From Lachnospiraceae bacterium (GTDB taxonomy: Bacteria; Bacillota; Clostridia; Lachnospirales; Lachnospiraceae), in contig JAQUXP010000007.1 in NCBI GenBank assembly GCA_028692395.1, positions 1 through 64,000 of the forward strand: DNA of 64,000 nt. Reading direction: 5' to 3'. Shown in pieces: positions 25,548-33,520 of this stretch (positions are counted from its first letter, which is position 1; every line of letters begins with the position of its first letter). The notes beneath the pieces are model-generated. The model did not search any database and had not been told where the DNA came from. It saw only the letters and a program-made list of their open reading frames with translations. The translations under genes and the position numbers were made by a program.

Positions 25548-27274
25548 ACAATCAGACAAAAGAAAGACGTAGTGGATTTCAGATTATGAAAGCACTGATT
25601 ACCCTTGTAAAACCACTTCTTCCGGTAATGTGTGTGGCGGTATTCTTTGGAGTCATCGGCTATCTGTGTGCAATCTTTCTCACCATACTGGCAGGATATG
25701 GAATTATTCATACCTTTCTGGAGAATATGGGAGTCATGGTGTTATTTGTGGGTGCGGAGCCTTTGCTGGCGATGAGTCTGCGGGGTCTGTTTCTCCTGCT
25801 GGTAGTACTGGCGGTGTGTCGGGGAATTTTTCATTATGCGGAGCAGTACTGCAACCATTTTATTGCATTCAAGCTGCTGGCAATCATCCGAAATAAAGTA
25901 TTTGCAGCACTGAGAAAGCTGTGTCCGGCAAAGCTGGAAGGAAGACAAAAAGGAAATCTGATTTCCATTATTACAACAGATATTGAACTTTTAGAAGTAT
26001 TCTATGCACATACCATCTCGCCCATTGTGATTGCATTTGTCACCTCGGTGATTATGACTATTTTCATCGGGCATTTTTCTATATGGGCAGGTGTGATTGC
26101 ATTCACTGGATATCTGGTGGTTGGTGTTGCCATCCCAGTGATCAACGGGCGTGATGGCGGCGAGAAGGGCATGAAATTTCGGAATGCATTTGGAGCCATG
26201 AACAGCTTTATGCTGGATTCCCTGCGGGGGCTGGATGAGACAATCCAGTATGGCAAGGGGCAGGAGCGAAAGGAAGCAATCACCGGACGTTCCAGACAAC
26301 TGGGAGCGATCCAGGAGGATTTGAGCCGGCTGGAGGGTGAGCAGAGATCCTTTACAAACCTGGTGGTACTGCTGTTTTCCTTTGCTGTGTTGTTCCTGAT
26401 GATTTTCCAGTTCCAGCATGGAAATGTGACTTTTATGGATCTGGTACTGGCGGTGATTTCCATGATGGGCTCCTTTGGACCGGTAATCGCACTGTCCAAC
26501 CTGTCCAATAACCTGAACCAGACGCTTGCAAGCGGAGAACGTGTGCTGTCTATTCTGGAGGAAGAGCCACTGGTGGAAGAGATTGTGGGCGATGAAACCT
26601 GTGATTATCAGGGCCATAAAGAGTTCCTCGGAGCAGGTGCAGAGCATGTTACATTTGCCTATGAGGAGGAGAAGATTCTGGAGGACTATTCGCTGCAGAT
26701 CGAACCGGGAAAAATCGTAGGCATTCACGGAAGCAGCGGCTCCGGGAAATCGACGCTCTTAAAACTTCTTATGCGATTCTGGAATGTGAATGATGGAAAG
26801 GTTCTGATATCCGGCAGTGACGTGCAGGAGATACCAACGAACCGCCTGCGGGATACAGAAGGCTATGTGACGCAGGAAACACACCTGTTCCATGATTCTA
26901 TTGCGAATAATATCGCTGTCGGAAAACCAGGAGCAGACCGGGAAGAGATTATAGAAGCAGCGAAGAAAGCTTCTATCCATGAGTTTATCGTAAGTCTGCC
27001 AAAGGGTTATGACACCGAAGTAGGAGAACTGGGAGATACGCTGTCTGGAGGAGAGAAGCAGCGCATGGGAATTGCTCGGGCATTTTTACATGATGCACCA
27101 TTACTGCTCATGGATGAGCCAACCAGTAATCTGGATTCATTAAATGAGGGAATCATCTTAAAATCACTGAAAGAAGCGTGCGAGAGAAAGACAGTTGTAT
27201 TGGTATCTCATAGAAAATCCACCATGAATGTGGCGGATGTTGTGTGGGAGATGGAAAGTGGACGAATCTCCTAG
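25544..27274 (+). CDS. cydC: CydC-like ABC transporter subunit (576 aa)
   Basis: Six-helix domain with the CydC-like stretch CRGIFHYAEQYCNHFIAFKLLAIIRNKVFAALRKLCPAKLEGRQKG (about residues 88-133) and an ELLEVFYAHTISP motif; the ATPase domain has GSSGSGKST, TLSGGEKQRMGIARA, LLLMDEPTSNLD and LVSHRKST. Both ATP sites of the pair look complete. Last gene of the heme operon. Only a weak hairpin follows, so transcription may read into the intergenic region. Resembles the accessory ABC genes found after heme import genes in streptococcal shr-shp-hts type operons, as far as I recall. Confidence 0.75.
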   Translation: MNNQTKERRSGFQIMKALITLVKPLLPVMCVAVFFGVIGYLCAIFLTILAGYGIIHTFLENMGVMVLFVGAEPLLAMSLRGLFLLLVVLAVCRGIFHYAEQYCNHFIAFKLLAIIRNKVFAALRKLCPAKLEGRQKGNLISIITTDIELLEVFYAHTISPIVIAFVTSVIMTIFIGHFSIWAGVIAFTGYLVVGVAIPVINGRDGGEKGMKFRNAFGAMNSFMLDSLRGLDETIQYGKGQERKEAITGRSRQLGAIQEDLSRLEGEQRSFTNLVVLLFSFAVLFLMIFQFQHGNVTFMDLVLAVISMMGSFGPVIALSNLSNNLNQTLASGERVLSILEEEPLVEEIVGDETCDYQGHKEFLGAGAEHVTFAYEEEKILEDYSLQIEPGKIVGIHGSSGSGKSTLLKLLMRFWNVNDGKVLISGSDVQEIPTNRLRDTEGYVTQETHLFHDSIANNIAVGKPGADREEIIEAAKKASIHEFIVSLPKGYDTEVGELGDTLSGGEKQRMGIARAFLHDAPLLLMDEPTSNLDSLNEGIILKSLKEACERKTVVLVSHRKSTMNVADVVWEMESGRIS

Positions 27275-27370
27275 CATTATAGGTAGGGGCATTTTTTCAT
27301 ATTTTGCCTTGAAATGAATTAAAAATAAAACACTAGAATATAATAATGTTATGAAATTATAACATTTCTG

Positions 27371-27398
27371 TTGACGTAAACCTTTTTTATGGTACAAT
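27371..27398 (+). promoter_or_regulatory. Promoter of the Xre/ImmA/PIN module
   Basis: TTGACG (27371-27376), 16 bp, TACAAT (27393-27398) with TGG directly upstream (extended -10). The upstream inverted repeat ATGTTATGAAATTATAACAT (27347-27366) is a good candidate for the Xre operator. Confidence 0.7.
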
Positions 27399-27426
27399 AA
27401 AGGTAGAAAGAAAAGGAGGGATGATC

Positions 27427-27759
27427 ATGAATGAATTATTAGGTGGACGTATTAAAGCGCTTCGCAATGCTGGAAATTATACACAGGAGCAGATTGCCGA
27501 TAAAATCGGAGTAAGTAGACAGAAATATGCCCGTATTGAAAATGGTGCCAATAATATCGCTCTTGATGTCTTGACTAAAATAGCAGGAGTGTTAGGAGTA
27601 TCGGTAGCAGATATTACAAGGGTACTTGATGAAGCTCCTGCTGTAGAATATAGAGCAGGAGACAAAGACTCATCTTCTGAGAAAATTTTTGATATGTTAG
27701 ATCTCTTTTATGCAAACAAACATATGTATGATAAACTGCAGAACAATATGGAAGACTAA
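27427..27759 (+). CDS. Xre-family HTH regulator (110 aa)
   Basis: Helix-turn-helix at residues 7-62 (IKALRNAGNYTQEQIADKIGVSRQKYARIENG), the lambda-Cro/Xre fold. The ATG at 27421 directly abuts the AGGAGGG site, so the ATG at 27427 (6-base gap) is preferred. The C-terminal tail (SSSEKIFDMLDLFYANKHMYDKL) is an acidic helix. Eleven bases separate it from the ImmA/IrrE-type protease gene. By family precedent the protease may cleave or inactivate this regulator. Confidence 0.88.
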   Translation: MNELLGGRIKALRNAGNYTQEQIADKIGVSRQKYARIENGANNIALDVLTKIAGVLGVSVADITRVLDEAPAVEYRAGDKDSSSEKIFDMLDLFYANKHMYDKLQNNMED

Positions 27760-27770
27760 AGGAGGAGCGT

Positions 27771-28589
27771 ATGCAAGAATTAAGGAGAAGAGAAATTCGC
27801 ATTAAAGCAGACTCTGTCAGAGAAAAATGTAAGGTTAGCAGATATGGAATCATAGATTTATTCAAAGATTGTGAAAGATTAGAATACAAATTACTTCGCT
27901 ATCCACTTGGTGAAAAAGCAGATCTTGGGTTTACACTGATAAAAGAAAATGATACAGTCATTTTTACTAATACGAGTAGTCACTTATCTAGGGAGATTTT
28001 TACATTAGCGCATGAGATTGGTCATGTGATTCTTCATATAAATAAAGGAGAGTCGTTTATTGATGATCATATTACAATTTCAGGAAGAAGTAAGGATGAA
28101 AAAGAGCAAGAAGCAAATTATTTTGCTGCATGTTTATTAATGCCATCCGATGATGTTGAAAGATTTTTGGATCTTGAACTCGTAGATTTCTCAAAGCAAG
28201 GATTATCTGCAATGGATATTGCAAGAATTATGTCAGAATTCAATGTCAGTTTTGATATGGCGTTAAATCGTCTGGAAAACCTGGAAAAGATAAATTCAAA
28301 TGAACGTCTTAGACTAGATAATGAGAGAAACCAGAAGCGTGTTGGAAATCTTCTGCGCAGTGTGGGGGGCAATTCCAAATTAAATGAAGCAAGTGAATGT
28401 ATTGATATTCCCTATGAGTATATTGAATACGTAATATATAATTACAATCATAATGCCATACCGAAAGAAACTTTGGAAAGAGCACTTAAGTGTTTTAGGC
28501 TTACAGTGGATGACATTAGCGATAAGCTTATGGATCATGCAGAGGAACCAGATGACTTGGAGGATTTGATTGGAGGTTTGACAGATTGA
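27771..28589 (+). CDS. ImmA/IrrE-family metallo-endopeptidase (272 aa)
   Basis: Zinc protease motif HEIGH within FTLAHEIGHVILH (about residues 79-91) and EQEANYFAACLLMP (about 110-123), which supplies the third ligand: the COG2856/ImmA signature. ImmA cleaves the ICEBs1 repressor ImmR and IrrE acts on DdrO. The C-terminal 100 residues are charged and helical, probably for partner recognition. Its stop overlaps the TTG start of the PIN gene, so the three genes form a tight operon. Confidence 0.88.
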   Translation: MQELRRREIRIKADSVREKCKVSRYGIIDLFKDCERLEYKLLRYPLGEKADLGFTLIKENDTVIFTNTSSHLSREIFTLAHEIGHVILHINKGESFIDDHITISGRSKDEKEQEANYFAACLLMPSDDVERFLDLELVDFSKQGLSAMDIARIMSEFNVSFDMALNRLENLEKINSNERLRLDNERNQKRVGNLLRSVGGNSKLNEASECIDIPYEYIEYVIYNYNHNAIPKETLERALKCFRLTVDDISDKLMDHAEEPDDLEDLIGGLTD

Positions 28590-29242
28590 GAGCCTCTTTA
28601 GATACAAATGTAATAATTCATTTTTATAGAGCAGGTCTTCAGGATATTCTATTTCAATTTTTTGACGAAGGTGTATTTATATATGAACAGATTAGAAATA
28701 TAGAACTGGAGAATCACGGAAAAGATATTTTGAATCAGGTTGATGCAGATATTGAAACAGGAAAGATGGAAAAGTACACAGATGAAAGATTGAAAGAGCT
28801 TCATGTTTTCAAGGTTTTTGAAAATAATGTTTATAATAATAGAATATTGTATGGAACAGGAGATTTAGGCGAAGTATATGCAATAGCACTTGCTCAGACA
28901 ATTGGAGCGTATTCTTTGGTCACTGATGATACCAAGCAAGGCGGACCATATATGTCATTAATGCAGTTTGATGATGATGTTATGCCTTTTACCTTTGCAG
29001 ATGTTCTGATTCTCAGATATCTAATTGGAAATGCGGATGCTTTAAAGACGGTAGAAGATTTCAATTTGATCAATAAAAAATCTGATTTGAACTGGGCATT
29101 TACAAGCCAAGTAGCAAAATTTATTAAACGATTCTGGAAGGATCCATATCGTCAAGAAGACTCAAAGTGGATACAGAAATTAGTAATTCAGAAAAAAATA
29201 GCAGTTAAGACAAAATTTATGGAGTTACAAAAATTAATATAA
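28586..29242 (+). CDS. PIN-domain protein (218 aa)
   Basis: The TTG start at 28586 overlaps the upstream stop and has TGGAGG 9 bases before it. MRASLDTNVIIHFYRAG carries the first catalytic Asp, GTGDLGEVYAIALAQ (about residues 91-105) the central acidic pair and YSLVTDDTKQGG the last Asp, the arrangement of PIN ribonucleases such as VapC. It is longer than a typical VapC (about 130 aa). In this operon it is the likely effector, controlled by the Xre and protease genes. Target RNA unknown. Confidence 0.8.
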   Translation: MRASLDTNVIIHFYRAGLQDILFQFFDEGVFIYEQIRNIELENHGKDILNQVDADIETGKMEKYTDERLKELHVFKVFENNVYNNRILYGTGDLGEVYAIALAQTIGAYSLVTDDTKQGGPYMSLMQFDDDVMPFTFADVLILRYLIGNADALKTVEDFNLINKKSDLNWAFTSQVAKFIKRFWKDPYRQEDSKWIQKLVIQKKIAVKTKFMELQKLI

Positions 29243-29248
29243 TGGAGC

Positions 29249-29274
29249 AAGGACTTCTTAGGAAGTCCTTTTTT
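29249..29274 (+). terminator. Intrinsic terminator of the Xre/ImmA/PIN operon
   Basis: AAGGACTTC and GAAGTCCTT form a perfect stem with a TTAG loop, followed by a T-run, directly after the PIN stop codon. Confidence 0.9.
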
Positions 29275-29304
29275 CATGCAGAAATCTGAAGGGAGGAGAT
29301 TCCA

Positions 29305-29363
29305 ATGGCAGGAATAAAACCAGAGCCTACAGTACGGAAAACCTTGAAAGATGATCCGGGAAT
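29305..29363 (+). pseudogene. First codons of a deleted gene
   Basis: GGGAGGAG precedes an ATG at 29305 that opens MAGIKPEPTVRKTLKDDPG. The open frame then runs into sequence antisense to the AraC gene's 3' end. The strong ribosome site suggests the 5' end of a gene whose body was lost at a junction near 29363. Confidence 0.35.
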
Positions 29364-30268
29364 TATTTGTTATTTGTACGGTTTTTTCGATAGTCTAATG
29401 GGGCATAGCCCTTTAGTTCACGAAAACATTTTGAAAAGTAGCTTACATCAGAAAAGCCACAGGTTATTGCAATTACATTTACCTGTTCATTGGAATTTTG
29501 AAGTGCTTCGGCGGCTCGTTCGATTCGATATTGTATTAAATATCGAATGGGAGTGGAATTAATCATCTGGCGAAAGCAGCGGAGACAGGCACTTTTACTG
29601 ATAGAGGCACTACAGGCAATCATATCTAAGGATATCTCATCTTGATAATTTTTTTCAATATAGCGTATCATTGTTTTTATGCGTTCAGAATTTACTTGTT
29701 CTTGCTTATCAGGCAGAATATGCTCTGTCAGTTGTTGATGTAAATGAATCAAGTGAAATGATTTTGAAAGATAAAAACGTGTTTCATTTTCAAAATCCTC
29801 CGCTTCATCTACAACTATCTGCCATGTGGTATTCATGTTTTCAATAATACTGTTTTGCCATGAAATTGACTGGTTAAGGCACAAATAACGTAATGCAGTA
29901 TTTTGAAGGAGGGGTGCTATAAGTTTTTGCCAGAAAATACTATCCACACTGCCACCAATCAATCTTGCGTGAAAAACAAGCGAATGACACCTGCAGGGGG
30001 ATTCAATTACTTTGTCAACACGGTGCAGAATCGTAGAATTGATGAATAGTGCATTACCTTGTGTCAAGGATATGGTTTGATTTTCAATGTGAACCTGAGC
30101 GACTCCTTCTGTGATAATAATGCACTCAAATTCATCATGCCAGTGCCAGGGCACACTCATAGAAGTTAAATCATCATCATAGCAGGCGATGGGAAACATG
30201 GTGATGCCATGAGGGATTATTTCCTTTTGGAATTTATCTGTCTCAACGTTACAAGTAGATAATGACAT
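29363..30268 (-). CDS. AraC-family regulator with cupin sensor domain (301 aa)
   Basis: N-terminal cupin (about residues 30-105: VPWHWHDEFECIIITEGVAQVHIENQTISLTQGNALFIN) and C-terminal double helix-turn-helix (about 195-295: RIKTMIRYIEKNYQDEISLDMIACSASISKSACLRCFRQ, then VNVIAITCGFSDVSYFSKCFRELKGYAPLDYRK). AGGAGAG precedes the start. The His-rich cupin pattern is that of sugar-responsive AraC proteins. No obvious target operon remains next to it, and both sides carry gene scars, so it may be an orphan. Confidence 0.88.
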   Translation of the reverse strand: MSLSTCNVETDKFQKEIIPHGITMFPIACYDDDLTSMSVPWHWHDEFECIIITEGVAQVHIENQTISLTQGNALFINSTILHRVDKVIESPCRCHSLVFHARLIGGSVDSIFWQKLIAPLLQNTALRYLCLNQSISWQNSIIENMNTTWQIVVDEAEDFENETRFYLSKSFHLIHLHQQLTEHILPDKQEQVNSERIKTMIRYIEKNYQDEISLDMIACSASISKSACLRCFRQMINSTPIRYLIQYRIERAAEALQNSNEQVNVIAITCGFSDVSYFSKCFRELKGYAPLDYRKNRTNNK

Positions 30269-30289
30269 AGAATTCTCTCCTGAATTTTA

Positions 30290-30334
30290 AATAAGTATGA
30301 AAGCGTGGCAATTGTATGTGACGATATAATCATA
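30290..30334. repeat. 45-bp direct repeat, copy 1 (copy 2 at 31563-31607)
   Basis: Forty-four of 45 bases match 31563-31607. Read on the minus strand both encode MIISSHTIA(T/K)LSYL, part of a LacI-type sugar-binding domain, so this copy is a detached scrap of a lacI gene. The repeats bracket the MerR gene. Confidence 0.8.
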
Positions 30335-30539
30335 TCAGCAAATAAGGAGAAATTCAATATGACAAATTCTTGAGTTTCCGCAGATTTATCCACAGTCTGC
30401 TTATTACAACAGAGCTTTTATAAACAACTCTGTGTCACATAGTAGTATCTGCTTGTTTTTAAATTTCTTAAAAGCCAATTTTTTAAAAGTTGTTGCAATC
30501 TGATTGTGAAGAAAACATTGACTTTTGATAAAATAGTAA

Positions 30540-30570
30540 TTGACTCCTACGTTACGTAATGGTTTATGAT
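30540..30570 (+). promoter_or_regulatory. MerR-type promoter with 19-bp spacer and operator
   Basis: TTGACT (30540-30545), a 19-bp spacer, TATGAT (30565-30570). The long spacer is the hallmark of MerR-activated promoters. The spacer contains CCTACGTTACGTAATGG, a near-palindrome resembling TipA/BmrR-type operators, so the downstream gene is probably autoregulated. Confidence 0.75.
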
Positions 30571-30596
30571 ATATTTACACGGAGGAGGAATAGACC

Positions 30597-31325
30597 ATGA
30601 GAACAGTGAATGAAGTCAGTAAACTGACAGGAGTGAGTATACGCACTTTGCAATATTATGACAAAATAGAATTGCTTCATCCAACAAAATATACGGATTC
30701 AGGATATCGGCTGTATGACGATACAGCTTTGGAAATCCTGCAGCAAATTCTGCTGTTTCGTGAGTTGGAGTTTCCCCTTAAGGAAATCAAGGAGATTATA
30801 AGCAGTCCAGATTTTGACAGAAATAAGGCAGTGAAACAGCAAGTGGAGCTGCTGACACTGAAGAAGGAACATTTAGAAAATCTGATTAACCTTGCCCGTG
30901 GAATACAATTTTTAGGAGTGAAGAATATGGACTTTACAGCATTTGATACCAGTAAGATAGACGAATACGCAAAACGAGCAAAAGAGCAGTGGGGAAAAAC
31001 ATCGCAGTATAAGGAATTTGAAGAAAAAGAAAAGAAACGAACTTCCAAAGATGATAAAGATGCTATGAATAATTTTATGCAATTATTTGTAGAGTTTGGA
31101 GAAATGAAAGAGTCAGACCCAGGATCAGCAGAAGCGCAAAACCAGGTAAAAAAACTCCAGAAATTTATCAATGAGTACTTCTATCATTGTACAGATGAAA
31201 TTCTGTTTAGCCTTGGACAAATGTATTCTGGTGGTGGAGAATTCACAGAGAATATAGATCATGCTGGTGGAGCAGGAACCGCAGCATTTACAACAGAAGC
31301 AATTCGTATCTATTGTGGAAAATAG
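30597..31325 (+). CDS. MerR-family regulator with TipAS drug-sensing domain (242 aa)
   Basis: Residues 1-70 are the MerR winged helix (RTVNEVSKLTGVSIRTLQYYDKIELL, YTDSGYRLYDD), followed by the dimerisation coiled coil (about 75-115) and a C-terminal all-helical TipAS domain (about 120-240; EFEEKEKKRT, FINEYFYHCTDEILFSLGQMYSGGGEF). TipAL/Mta-type proteins bind thiopeptides or other drugs and activate efflux genes. No efflux gene is adjacent. GGAGGAGG ribosome site. Confidence 0.88.
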   Translation: MRTVNEVSKLTGVSIRTLQYYDKIELLHPTKYTDSGYRLYDDTALEILQQILLFRELEFPLKEIKEIISSPDFDRNKAVKQQVELLTLKKEHLENLINLARGIQFLGVKNMDFTAFDTSKIDEYAKRAKEQWGKTSQYKEFEEKEKKRTSKDDKDAMNNFMQLFVEFGEMKESDPGSAEAQNQVKKLQKFINEYFYHCTDEILFSLGQMYSGGGEFTENIDHAGGAGTAAFTTEAIRIYCGK

Positions 31326-31606
31326 CAGACTGGCATGCTATGAGAAAAACAACTCAAAAGGACAGTATTTACAGCTTTCATTGCTGCAATACTGGAGAAT
31401 GACAGCACACAGCAATAATTCGGAGTGTTGGGGTTATCTATTTTTTCGAGAAGAATTTTAGCTCCCTCTATCCCGCATTCTCTATAGTGAAAATGAATGG
31501 TTGTCAGGCTGGGAGACAAAACGGACGAAGCCTTGTTATCACCAAAGCCGGCAACTATTTTCAATAAGTATGAAAGCTTGGCAATTGTATGTGACGATAT
31601 AATCAT
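31310..31606 (-). pseudogene. LacI-family regulator, C-terminal remnant
   Basis: Reads MIISSHTIAKLSYLLKIVAGFGDNKASSVLSPSLTT then IHFHYRECGIEGAKILLEKI: the last part of a LacI sugar-binding domain (GFGDN and PSLTTI-Y-CG-GA-LL). The DNA-binding domain is absent, and the end after NPNTPN no longer matches the family. Its first 45 bases are duplicated at 30290-30334. Confidence 0.7.
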
Positions 31607-31607
31607 A
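31563..31607. repeat. 45-bp direct repeat, copy 2
   Basis: Partner of 30290-30334, with a single difference (G at 30305, T at 31578). It overlaps the 5' end of the LacI remnant. Confidence 0.8.
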
Positions 31608-31685
31608 GTAGTAGCTTATATAATTCTTTAATTGAGTATTACGTGCTGATATAATGAGAAAAAGTTACATTAGGGGGACAGGGAA

Positions 31686-32525
31686 ATGTTTACAGACTAT
31701 CATGTTCATACGGATTTTAGCGACGATTCCTTTTATCTTATGGAATCGGTTATTGAAGATGCTATTGCGATGGGGATGAATGAGATATGCTTTACAGATC
31801 ATGTTGATTATGGCATTAAGCGAGACTGGAATTCTGGAGCAGGTATTTCATATCGTGATGGAAAGCTGCTGGCGAATGTTGATTACCCTCTCTATTATGA
31901 GAGTATTCGGCAATTTCAATATATCTATGGATCGAAAATAGCAATCAGAATGGGGCTGGAGTTTGGAATACAGTCCCACACAATACCGCAATATGAGAAG
32001 TTATTTCAACGGTATCCCTTTGATTTTATCATATTATCCGTTCATGAGGTTGACAATCAGGAATTTTGGCCACAGGATTTTCAGAGGGGGAAAACACAGC
32101 AGGAATACAATGAGAGATATTACCAGGAGCTGTTGGAGGTCATAAAAAAATACAAAAACTATAGTGTATTAGGACATTTGGATTTGATTACCCGTTATGA
32201 TAAAAATGGTATCTATCCATTTGAAAAAGTACGCCCCATCATAACTGAAATACTTAAAATTGTAATCAAGGATGGGAAAGGAATAGAAGTAAATACCTCC
32301 AGTCACAGATATGGCCTCAAGGATTTGACACCATCAAGAGATATTCTGAAACTATATCGTGAACTTGCTGGAACAATACTTACAATCGGAAGCGATAGTC
32401 ACGAGAAAGGGCATCTCGGTTCCTATATCAAGGAAACGAAGAAAGAATTGTGTACACTTGGATTTGACACATATTGTACATTTCAAAGAATGGAGCCATA
32501 TTTTCATTCGCTTCTTAATGATTAG
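31686..32525 (+). CDS. PHP-domain phosphatase, HisJ-like (279 aa)
   Basis: PHP metal-site motifs in order: DYHVHTDFSDDS (residues 4-15), EICFTDHVDYG (about 34-44), GLEFGIQ (about 95), ILSVHEVD (about 115), LGHLDLITRYD (about 162-172) and TIGSDSHEKGHLG (about 236-248). This is the HisJ/K-type histidinol-phosphatase family, which also includes nucleotide and sugar phosphatases. No other his genes are here, so the substrate is uncertain. An AGGGGGACAGGG ribosome site precedes the start. A small unknown gene follows 16 bases after the stop. Confidence 0.85.
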   Translation: MFTDYHVHTDFSDDSFYLMESVIEDAIAMGMNEICFTDHVDYGIKRDWNSGAGISYRDGKLLANVDYPLYYESIRQFQYIYGSKIAIRMGLEFGIQSHTIPQYEKLFQRYPFDFIILSVHEVDNQEFWPQDFQRGKTQQEYNERYYQELLEVIKKYKNYSVLGHLDLITRYDKNGIYPFEKVRPIITEILKIVIKDGKGIEVNTSSHRYGLKDLTPSRDILKLYRELAGTILTIGSDSHEKGHLGSYIKETKKELCTLGFDTYCTFQRMEPYFHSLLND

Positions 32526-32541
32526 GAGAGGAAAAACAAGT

Positions 32542-32787
32542 ATGACATTGAAGGTTAATTGTATTCCTGATATTCTCAAATTAGAAACACTTATCCGGGA
32601 AAGTAAAGGAAAGATATTCCTGCAATTTTCTGATGCATATATTGGTCTTAAGGATACCAACATTAAATTGGAAGAGCTGCTTGAAGAATATGCAAGGGCC
32701 AAAAAGCAAGTGATCTTTCAGGTGCTTGACAATAAAGACTATTTTCGTTTCGTGAATTACATGATCGGAACAACATATGCTTTTTGA
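32542..32787 (+). CDS. Small protein of unknown function (81 aa)
   Basis: GGAGAGG precedes the ATG at 32542. The sequence (VNCIPDILKLETLIRESKGKIFLQ, then FSDAYIGLKDTN, LLEEYARAKKQVIFQVLD and FRFVNYMIG) has the length and alternation of a small alpha/beta protein and faintly recalls HPr-like folds, but no active-site His is present, so this is only an impression. Probably cotranscribed with the PHP phosphatase. Confidence 0.5.
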   Translation: MTLKVNCIPDILKLETLIRESKGKIFLQFSDAYIGLKDTNIKLEELLEEYARAKKQVIFQVLDNKDYFRFVNYMIGTTYAF

Positions 32788-32897
32788 AAGCTATGGTGCA
32801 GCTGCTGCCATGCTGTTCGGAAAGTTCTAGATGGATTTTTGAATGTAACTGGCCAGGGACTGAACAGTTACGATTGGATAAAAATTTCCAGGCAGAC

Positions 32898-33215
32898 TCA
32901 ATTGATATCCTCAACATACTCTAAAAATATCTTATCTCTAAATTCGCCACGTTCCTTAGCCTTTTTTGCTCTCATATCTTCAAGTTCTTCCATAGAATAT
33001 CCTCTTGCGGCACAAATTGCCCGAAGGACTTCTAGAACATCTGCCATTTCTTCCAGATTCTTATCAGCCTGATATTCAGCCACTTCCTCATTTAGTTTTG
33101 TTTCGAGTGCTGCTATATATTCCTCATCTGTAAGAATATGCGTCACACAGCATTTACCAGAAGCCTCTATTATTTCAGGTATTCTATCTCTAACAAGTTT
33201 ATTATGTACCTTCAT
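32898..33215 (-). CDS. MazG-like/phosphoribosyl-ATP pyrophosphohydrolase-type protein (105 aa)
   Basis: The start is the ATG at 33213-33215 (MKVHNKLVRDRIPEIIE) after AGGGGGAA; the longer frame from 33239 overlaps the upstream fragment. It has LVRDRIPEII at the N-terminus and the all-alpha NTP pyrophosphatase motif EEVAEYQADKNLEEMADVLEVLRAI (about residues 42-66), whose acidic residues bind Mg. Likely house-cleaning of an abnormal nucleotide. Complete length for this subfamily. Confidence 0.8.
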   Translation of the reverse strand: MKVHNKLVRDRIPEIIEASGKCCVTHILTDEEYIAALETKLNEEVAEYQADKNLEEMADVLEVLRAICAARGYSMEELEDMRAKKAKERGEFRDKIFLEYVEDIN

Positions 33216-33223
33216 ATTTCCCC

Positions 33224-33520
33224 CTAAACTAAATTCCAAAGCCTAAGCACCGCTTTCTCCAGGTTATCCTTAATAACTTCTTCTCCAAATAATCCGCTCA
33301 AATGAAGATGAAATTCAAGAACTGAATACCATGCATTTTTTATCATTTCATTGATGATTTCTTCGTATGTTGCCTGTGTCCTCCCTTCTGATATTAGTTG
33401 CACAATAGCTTCAAGCCAATAGAACTTATAACAAAACGAAGGATCTTTCATCATCCTTGAAAATCCCTCAATATAAAGAGTATTATAATACTTTTCATTG
33501 ATCAGTAGATCGGCCAACAC
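33224..33520 (-). pseudogene. Fragment of an HNH-endonuclease-family protein
   Basis: Reads YYNTLYIEGFSRMMKDPSFCYKFYWLEAIVQLISEG, then YEEIINEMIKNAWYSVLEFHLHLSG, which I recall as the N-terminal region of roughly 350-residue HNH endonuclease proteins in Clostridia. An in-frame TAG lies upstream, and the frame ends after 98 residues without any HNH motif. Probably cut by deletion against the MazG-like gene. Confidence 0.5.

Larger units (their letters stand above)
30269..30596. other. Intergenic region with LacI scar and MerR promoter
   Basis: Holds the 45-bp LacI-derived segment at 30290-30334 and the promoter at 30540-30570. A lone TTATCCACA (about 30386) matches a DnaA box but is single. 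No coding sequence seen in the remainder. Confidence 0.4.

Noticed and set aside
23796..27274. Calling the CydDC-like pair a drug exporter only
   Set aside because: Conserved CydD and CydC stretches plus tight coupling to the heme importer make the CydDC family the better match, although the transported compound stays open.
30380..30394. TTATCCACA as part of a replication origin
   Set aside because: Single DnaA-box match with no cluster, no AT-rich unwinding element and no replication genes near.
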